Of a DNA stretch of 64,000 nt, positions 57,950 to 64,000 are shown piece after piece (the first letter of the stretch is position 1; every line of letters begins with the position of its first letter). The position numbers and the translations under genes were made by a program. The stretch is from Anaeramoeba flamelloides (lineage: Eukaryota; Metamonada; Anaeramoebidae): contig JANTQA010000033.1 in the NCBI GenBank assembly GCA_027625915.1, forward strand, positions 992,001 through 1,056,000, written 5' to 3'. The notes beneath the pieces were generated by a model that ran no database searches, was not told the DNA's origin, and was given only the letters and a program-made list of their open reading frames with translations.

Positions 57950-59476
57950 ATTTTTTTTGTATTACACTCTTTTTTAACGACTATGTTTGCAATTTACCAA
58001 TTAGTCTTAATGCTATTTGTTCTAATTTCATTTAAAATGACAAAGAATGATCTTTGAAAGATTTTTCAATTTTAGAAAAAAAACCTTTTTACTTCCTTTT
58101 TTTTTAATTGAAAAATGAAAAAGAAATTTTGAGATACTTAAACTTGAACACCTTGTTAAGGAATGGGAAAATGAAAAAATAATAATAATCACGATTTTTG
58201 AACATAAAAACAACGAAAATCAACAAACATCTCTAAATCTAAATGATGATATTGCCAATGATTTTTAAACATGGAGTTACTTGGAATGGTTATGTTGTCT
58301 CCACAAACAATTAATCCGTTCCAACCCTACTGTGAAAATATTATAAGACATAGAATTTGGTTGTCTATTATAAAATTGTGCATTTTGGAATAGAAAATTC
58401 AATTTTGTATCATATCACAAGAATTACAATTTCTGTTACATCATGAAAAAATGTTTTTTTTTATAATAAACAAAGACAAAAATTAGATTTTCTCAAGAAT
58501 TGAAATCACAGAAATCATGAGAAACTTGATTGTATTTTTCGATTTTTGTTTTCAAATTGTAAAAAACTGAGATTTTTACAATTTTGGAAATTGAAGATCC
58601 ACATTAATGTAAGTATTTTTTGGGAATTTGTTTGTCAATTCCCAAAACCAAAGAAACAAAAAAATGATGAACTTATTTTTAATAATCTCCTATTATAAAT
58701 TTTATGGTTTAGGATAAACTTTCATAATCCATTTTTTGGTTTGTTGTACAAAATAAAATTTCAGAATAGATAATCAATTTCTAGGATCTTATAAATTTTT
58801 ACTAAATTGTAATGGCTGTATCAATTATTACAAAGGGTTTATGATTTTTATTTTTTTTTTTTTTTATTCTTTTTGTTTTTCCTTGAATTAAATCTCCCAG
58901 CAATGACTAAGAGGAGAGTGTGTCCTTGAATTGTTTGTGGAACAACACGATCAATGCCAACATACTTGACATTTTTTAGGCTTTTTTGATAATTATTTTT
59001 TTTGTTTGGATCGTTTCTCTCAAAACACAATTTGTTGTATCAAGAGAAATGGGACACAAGCTGTGTGGGAAAATTTTTGAAGAATTTTTCAAGAAAGGAT
59101 CTTTGGTAATAAAATTTACAAAAATTAGTCGGTTTTTTTTATTTAAAAAAAATATTGTTGTAGTTGAGAAAAAAATGATCTTTCAATTTTGGGAACTGAG
59201 AATTTTGCTCTATTTTATACAATACCAAACCAGTTACAGTACCGTTATTCCAAAATCCCTTTGTTTTACAATAACAAAAATATTCATCCAAAATTTGCGA
59301 ACTTTTCTCCTTTTGATATTTGAAAACAATTTTTAGAAGCTCTACAGTCTAACTCACAATGAAAAAAAAATATAGAAAATTACCACAGCAATGTGTATGC
59401 GTTCTAAAAATTGTTTTCAAGTAAAATTTTCTCAAAACGTCGATTTTTCTCAACCTTCTTTCTTATTTCAAGATAT
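57950..59476. repeat. Degenerate duplicated block G, copy G2
   Basis: Counterpart of G1 with longer spacers. The + strand has GAAATTTTGAGATAC and GAACACCTTGTTAAGGAA; the - strand has VGIDRVVPQTIQGHTLLLVI. It ends where foldback H is inserted. Confidence 0.45.
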
Positions 59477-59480
59477 TTAA

Positions 59481-60614
59481 AGATTATCTCAAATAAAACC
59501 ATTGTGGGGGTATTACCAATTAAAACATCAGTGAATTTGACTCTTTATCACTTTAGATACACAAGAACTATAAAATTTCAAAAATTTAGGAAAATGTAAT
59601 ATTGCTAGATCAGATACTTATGTGGGGCATTTTTCAGAAAAATTCAATTTTTTTAATTCTCTGTACAATTTTTTTTATGAGAGATATTGATTTTTTACTT
59701 GGGACAATTTATTTTTAATATAATGTTTTGAGTATCAGGCAGAAGTCTTCTTTTTGATTTTTTATATTTAGATCCCAATTCTGTTTCTTTTCGTTTTTTG
59801 TTTTTAACAAAAAAAAAAAAAAAAAGATAATAATTGACTGTTTCTTAAATGAAAAAAATGAATTTAATTCCCAAAATGAAATGTCCCCTCAAAAAAAAAG
59901 TTTTGATGAGGAATATTTTATTTTTTTTCTCTTTGTTATTATTATATTTTACTTTTCATTTTTTTTTAATTTTTATATGGTTATTTTGGCTGAACTAAAA
60001 TCGAATTGGTTTTCTTTTTTTTTGAATTGTGAAAATTGGTCGTGTACATTAGCAACCTTTTTCCTTAGTAAATATTTTTGGTTCCGTTTAGAAATGTAAT
60101 TATTACTGATGTCGCAAGCAAAAGAAATCGTAAAAAAAAATGGTTAAAAAGATCTCTAGGATGAGTTTTTTTAGATCTTTAAAAAGGAGAGGAAATTTGT
60201 TATAATAGCTTGTGAGTTGTTTATTGTTTTTTTTACTACAATAAAAATATTTGAAAGATCCTTTCATTGAATTTTTATGTTTTTTTCAGTTTTTTTTGTT
60301 ACTTTAATCATTTTTTAATTGTCCAAAAATAATAAAAATAGCCTCTAAAAAAAATGTTACAATTAAAATTTTATATTCTAATAAAAAAATACCACAATTA
60401 AAAAATCAATATCTCTCACAATAAAATGTGTCACAGAATTAAAAAAATTGAATTTTTCTGAAAAATGCCCTACATAAGTATCTGATCTAGCAATATTACA
60501 TTTTCCTAAATTGTTGAAATTTTATAGTTCTTGTGTATCTAAAGTGATAAAGAGTCAAATTCACTGATGTTTTAATTCGTAATACCCCCACGATGGTTTT
60601 ATTTTAGATAATCA
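59481..60614. mobile_element. Foldback element H (1134 bp), TTAA-flanked
   Basis: Inverted arms of ~240 bp share TGTAATATTGCTAGATCAGA and AATTTGACTCTTTATCAC. The ends AGATTATCTCAAATAAAACC and TGATTATCTAAAATAAAACC lie inside TTAA at 59477-59480 and 60615-60618. The termini differ from the GGGACTAGTC group, so this is a second TTAA-target family. It lies at the end of block G2. An interior 72-codon frame (59881) is Phe-rich and not convincing. Confidence 0.7.
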
Positions 60615-61000
60615 TTAATTAAATATGTTTTACAAAGAGCTGTTGCAAGTAATTTCAAAGTGTACCAATAAATGAAGGATACTGGAGCAAAACTGATCCA
60701 AACCCCCAGAATTTTTCGAAGATAATAAGAATCCAAATAGGGATTAGAGCCATTAAAGATGTATACTATCTAACTTAGATTGTACTGTGATTTCGATTTC
60801 ATCAAGATCCTTCAAATAGAAGGTCTTTATATATCGAATTACTTGTTTTTGTTTAAAATATCCTAAAAATGATTAAAAAGTTTTTTTTTTTGTACAATCC
60901 ATATCTGCCAAATTAGGACTTTTAAGAAATAATTGTTTGAGAACCCATTTAATCTGAATCATTTTGTGTGTACTTGAGAATGAAAAATGATCAATGTTAA

Positions 61001-61620
61001 GGGGCTAGTAAACTAAAAAAGCTTCAAGTAAATTACATAGCAAATTCAAATTAATTTTACCATATCTTGATATTGAAAAATGGTTTAAAAATCTGATGAC
61101 TACAAAACCAAACTTACTTTCAAAGCTAATGTTCAGGAATGAATTATTGTTTTTAAAAAGTTTGATCCCGTTTTCTGATTTCTATATAAAGTTCAAAACC
61201 CAACATATTTCAGAATTATTCCAAAAAATAATTATTTTATTTGAAACAAGAATTAAATCTGATTTTTTTCGAAGGAAGTGTACAAAAATACTGTTGCAAA
61301 ATGATGATACTAATTTCTAAAATTACCTTGTATAAAAAAACTAAACAAGTTCAAAAAAATCACAATAATTATTTTGAACTTTAAGAAATACATTTTGTGA
61401 ATTCAAAGAACAGTTCAAATCAATTTTTTCTCGGGGTAGAATTAAAAATATCTGAGAAAAAAAACCAAACAACCAAATTTAAAATTCTCACAAAATACTT
61501 TTTTAAAACGCTGAAAATTCATCTTATTATGAACCTAAAAAAAATCACAATTTTGAAAAAATTCAAATCATAAAATTATTGGTTTATATCTGTCCCGTTC
61601 ACTCTAAAAAAAAAAAAGGA
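61001..61620 (+). mobile_element. TTAA element J, copy J2 (right end unclear)
   Basis: TTAA at 60997-61000 then GGGGCTAGTAAACTAAAAAA, as in J1. A possible right end near 61620 reads TACTAGTCG but lacks TTAA. A 74-codon frame (61096-61320) lies inside; no family was recognised. Confidence 0.4.
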
Positions 61621-61789
61621 TACTAGTCGTATTGTACTTTTTACCTCATTTTTTAAAAAAAAATTAATAAATTGAGTAAAGGGTCTTTAAAATGATACTT
61701 TGTGGTTGATAGGTAAGTTGTCTCCTCACATTTTTCAATATTTTCCCTTTCATAAAATAAAAAATTATAAATACTGATAAATTGCAATT

Positions 61790-61965
61790 TAAGTTTGGAA
61801 ATTTTTACATGATTTTCTATTTTGAATTTATTATGCTCAAGCTTTGAATAAAGCATTTTATGAAGCCAAGTGTTAAGAAACTCTCTAAAATTAGTTTTTC
61901 TTCAAAATATTCTTTGTCCTGGATTGTTTGATATGAAACAGTTTGAAGATTTATAAAAATGGAAA
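61790..61965 (-). repeat. Coding-like repeat Q, copy 2
   Basis: Reverse complement of 1790-1965 with about 90-95% identity by eye (SYQTIQDKEYFEEKLILESF, then LTLGFIKCF). An adjacent inverted duplication links 61700-61770 with 62062-62115 (ATTTTCCCTTTCATAAAATA). Confidence 0.5.
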
Positions 61966-62823
61966 TTGTACTAAAAATATATTGAAATTTATTAGAATTT
62001 ATCAGTATTAGCCATATTTTCACAGAGTCAAATACAAGGGAAAATAAGACTAATATTTAGAATTTTTTATTTTATGAAAGGGAAAATATTGAATAACAAA
62101 AAGGAGACAACCACACTAATCTCAAGAAATACTTTATAATTTGATTATTTTTAATCAATAATTAATAACCCAATCTTAATTTTTTCAACAATGGGGTTAT
62201 TAATAACCCAAAGATTAAATGTATCAATACACTCTACAATTATTTCTCAATTATTTATAGATTTTCAAAAAAATATACCTAATCGAAATTAATAAGCCAA
62301 AATTATAATAAAAAAATTATATATTCTCAAATAACTGATTTTAATACAAATAGTTCCTTTTGTTTATACTCTGAATATTTAAAAAAGAATATTACGTAAT
62401 CTTTTAAATCTCAATAACTGTATTATATATTTGTAAATAAAATATATGATCATTTTTTTCTGAATCTTCGATAATTCAATATATATGATTATATTTGATT
62501 GTATTTTTAAAATAAGATTAAATTTTCATGTTGTTTGTTCATATAGACTCTTAGAAATCGCCAAAAGTGAGATTTCTTCAAAATAAAAATGTCTATGCAA
62601 ATTTTTCAATTTCTGTACTTTCATCCCAAAAATCTAAAAAAAAAAGAGATCTGGATTTTTTTATTGAAAATTAATAGAGAAATATGAACTCTTTAAAAAA
62701 TTATAACCCATCTATCTAGAAGTTTATAAATGAAGTTGAATATTGAGTTTAATTTTACCCTTATGTGAATAATTACTCTATAATCCTTGGTTAAAAAATA
62801 AATAAGAGTCAGTATTTGCTTAA

Positions 62824-62993
62824 GGGACTAGTCTCTATTATTTTTTTTTGATCAATTTCTAAATAAGGATTCTTTATCTTGAAATATGTTTAATATGAAA
62901 ATAAACAGGTTTTTCAAATATAAGTATTTGTCAAAAAAAATTTTCTCAATATCTATTAAATTGAAGTAAAAAAATATAATAGATCTTGTTCCC
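62824..62993. mobile_element. TTAA element M (170 bp), deletion derivative of N
   Basis: Flanked by TTAA at 62820-62823 and 62994-62997. The left end GGGACTAGTCTCTATTA and the next ~60 bp match the left of N (21650 on). The right end matches the right of N less exactly (CTATTAAATT, 'ATACTTA'). Confidence 0.7.
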
Positions 62994-62997
62994 TTAA

Positions 62998-63200
62998 GGT
63001 AATTCCAAAAAAATAATTTTTCATTTTTTCCCACTTTTTCATGAAATCGTGGGGATGTGAATTATCGTTATTATATGGTTTTTGGTGATAAAGTAGGACT
63101 AATAGCGATTATTTTAATCTTATCGCCGAATTAATTGTTAATATCATGATTATATATGTTATCATCAAAACCTCAATTATTACCAGGAAGACCAAATGAA
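62998..63200. repeat. Dispersed repeat P, related to the edges of block G1
   Basis: TTAAGGTAATTCCAAAAAAA and GGACTAATAGCGATT match 52959-53025. GTTATCATCAAAACCTC and the preceding AT-rich stretch match 54195-54245. Confidence 0.4.
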
Positions 63201-63682
63201 AAAGTTATTTAATCTGGTAATGAGAGAATTTTGAAGAGACTTAATTTGCAAACCCATATCCAAAGAGCATCTAAAATGGACACAGTTATGAGAAGTATTT
63301 TAAACTTGTTTCAGTTTTCTAAAAAAGAGGTGATAATAAAGAGTTTATATAAAAACAAATTAAAAAATTAAGTAAAAAAAAAAATAATCGAGTTAAAAAT
63401 AATTGATGAAAATTTGGGTTTAGTTTAGATTAAAAAATGAAAAAAATGTAAAAAAAAAAATATTTGTATTTGAATTTTATTGATTCAATTTACTATTTAG
63501 ATGAAAAAATTTTTTTCTGTTTTTTAAAATTTATTTAAGGACTAAAAGAATAAAAACAACAAAAATATTTCTAAATCTAATTTTTTTTTTTTTAATAAAA
63601 AACAGTTCAAATAAGGAATCAAAAAAAAAAAAGGAAGGTCTTTGAATTGAAAAAAAAAAAAAAATAAATAAAGAATATTTTT

Positions 63683-63688
63683 TTTATT
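63683..63688 (-). terminator. Poly(A) signal of the right-edge gene
   Basis: AATAAA on the minus strand about 50 nt after the stop at 63736. Confidence 0.35.
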
Positions 63689-63735
63689 TAATGTATTTGT
63701 ATTTTTGAAAAATATTAATTAATTTGTGGTATTAT

Positions 63736-63831
63736 CTAAAACTTTGAAGATTCAGATGTAGTGTCTTCATGATCACCAGAAGAGCTTTTATTATCAGATT
63801 TTTCAGAATTTGATTCTGATTTAAGATTTTC

Positions 63832-63862
<31 letters not shown>

Positions 63863-64000
63863 ACATCAACATCGTCTTCGTCGTCGTCGTCATCATCATC
63901 ATCACGACTATCTTCTTCTTCATCATCATCTTTATCATCTTTTTCATCATCATCTTTATTAGAAGAATCGGAATCTGATGATGAAAAAGAAGACGATTTA
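63736..64000 (-). CDS. Acidic Asp/Ser-rich C-terminus of a protein (partial)
   Basis: Open to the window edge and ending in TAG at 63738-63736. The 87 visible residues begin SSSFSSSDSDSSNKDDDE, run through Asp tracts with short Glu tracts, and end HEDTTSESSKF. Serines placed before acidic residues (SDSD, SES) suit casein kinase 2. Acidic tails like this occur in histone chaperones, nucleolar proteins and transcription elongation factors. Nothing visible decides among them. The GAT/GAC/TCT codon repeats are slippage-prone. Confidence 0.65.

Noticed and set aside
59881-60099. 72-codon frame inside foldback H
   Set aside because: Phe/Ile-rich translation of T-runs in the interior of a non-coding foldback.
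62852-63034. 60-codon minus-strand frame
   Set aside because: It lies over the 170-bp TTAA element M and has no protein-like composition.
1-64000. CRISPR arrays, rRNA genes and operon-like structure
   Set aside because: No spaced identical repeats, no rRNA core sequences, and all genes are eukaryotic and spliced or solitary.

Overview
The window is very AT-rich nuclear eukaryotic DNA (roughly 80% A+T by eye, with many A and T homopolymers). It comes from a protist that uses the standard code: TAA, TGA and TAG all act as stops in convincing genes. Genes are few and far apart. They are split by GT-AG introns that range from about 70 bp to 4.5 kb. An iron-sulfur flavoprotein of the anaerobe type, an ankyrin/BTB protein and abundant Lys/Glu-rich low complexity suggest a free-living anaerobic amoeboflagellate such as Anaeramoeba. 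That placement is inference; nothing in the window proves it.

Genes, left to right: an intronless histone H2A (3655-4041, +); a GRASP/GORASP Golgi stacking protein in three exons (8319-15897, +), whose last exon adds an ~800-residue Glu/Lys tail after a 4.45-kb intron; an armadillo-repeat protein with an N-terminal hydrophobic anchor in three exons (28260 down to 20357, -), with introns of 2.8 and 3.4 kb; two exons of a leucine-rich-repeat fragment (34478-34069, -); an iron-sulfur flavoprotein in three exons (34838-35690, +); an F-box-like exon (37868-37533, -); DAD1/OST2 of the oligosaccharyltransferase (42662-42327, -); ribosomal protein eS17 in three exons (47220-46193, -); the 3' part of an ankyrin-BTB gene (57077-56170, -); and the acidic C-terminus of a protein that enters from beyond the right edge (64000-63736, -). 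No rRNA, tRNA or CRISPR array was recognised.

The rest is mostly short non-autonomous DNA elements. (1) A TTAA-flanked group with termini like GGGACTAGTC: families A, N/M, J and B, about ten copies or ends. (2) TA-flanked foldback elements of Tc1/mariner type: family L (five copies of ~196 bp), E (two), K and F. (3) A long-TIR foldback R with a TAA duplication, whose insertion supplies the last codons and stop of the ankyrin-BTB gene. (4) Another TTAA foldback, H. Several are nested and have matching empty sites elsewhere in the window, so target duplications can be read directly. Both very long GRASP and ARM introns carry TTAA elements, so the large introns are at least partly transposon-made. 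No transposase was recognised, so the enzymes that moved these elements must be coded elsewhere or lost.

The genes do not form a pathway. They are ordinary housekeeping functions (chromatin, ribosome, ER N-glycosylation, Golgi stacking, redox) set in a transposon-rich landscape.
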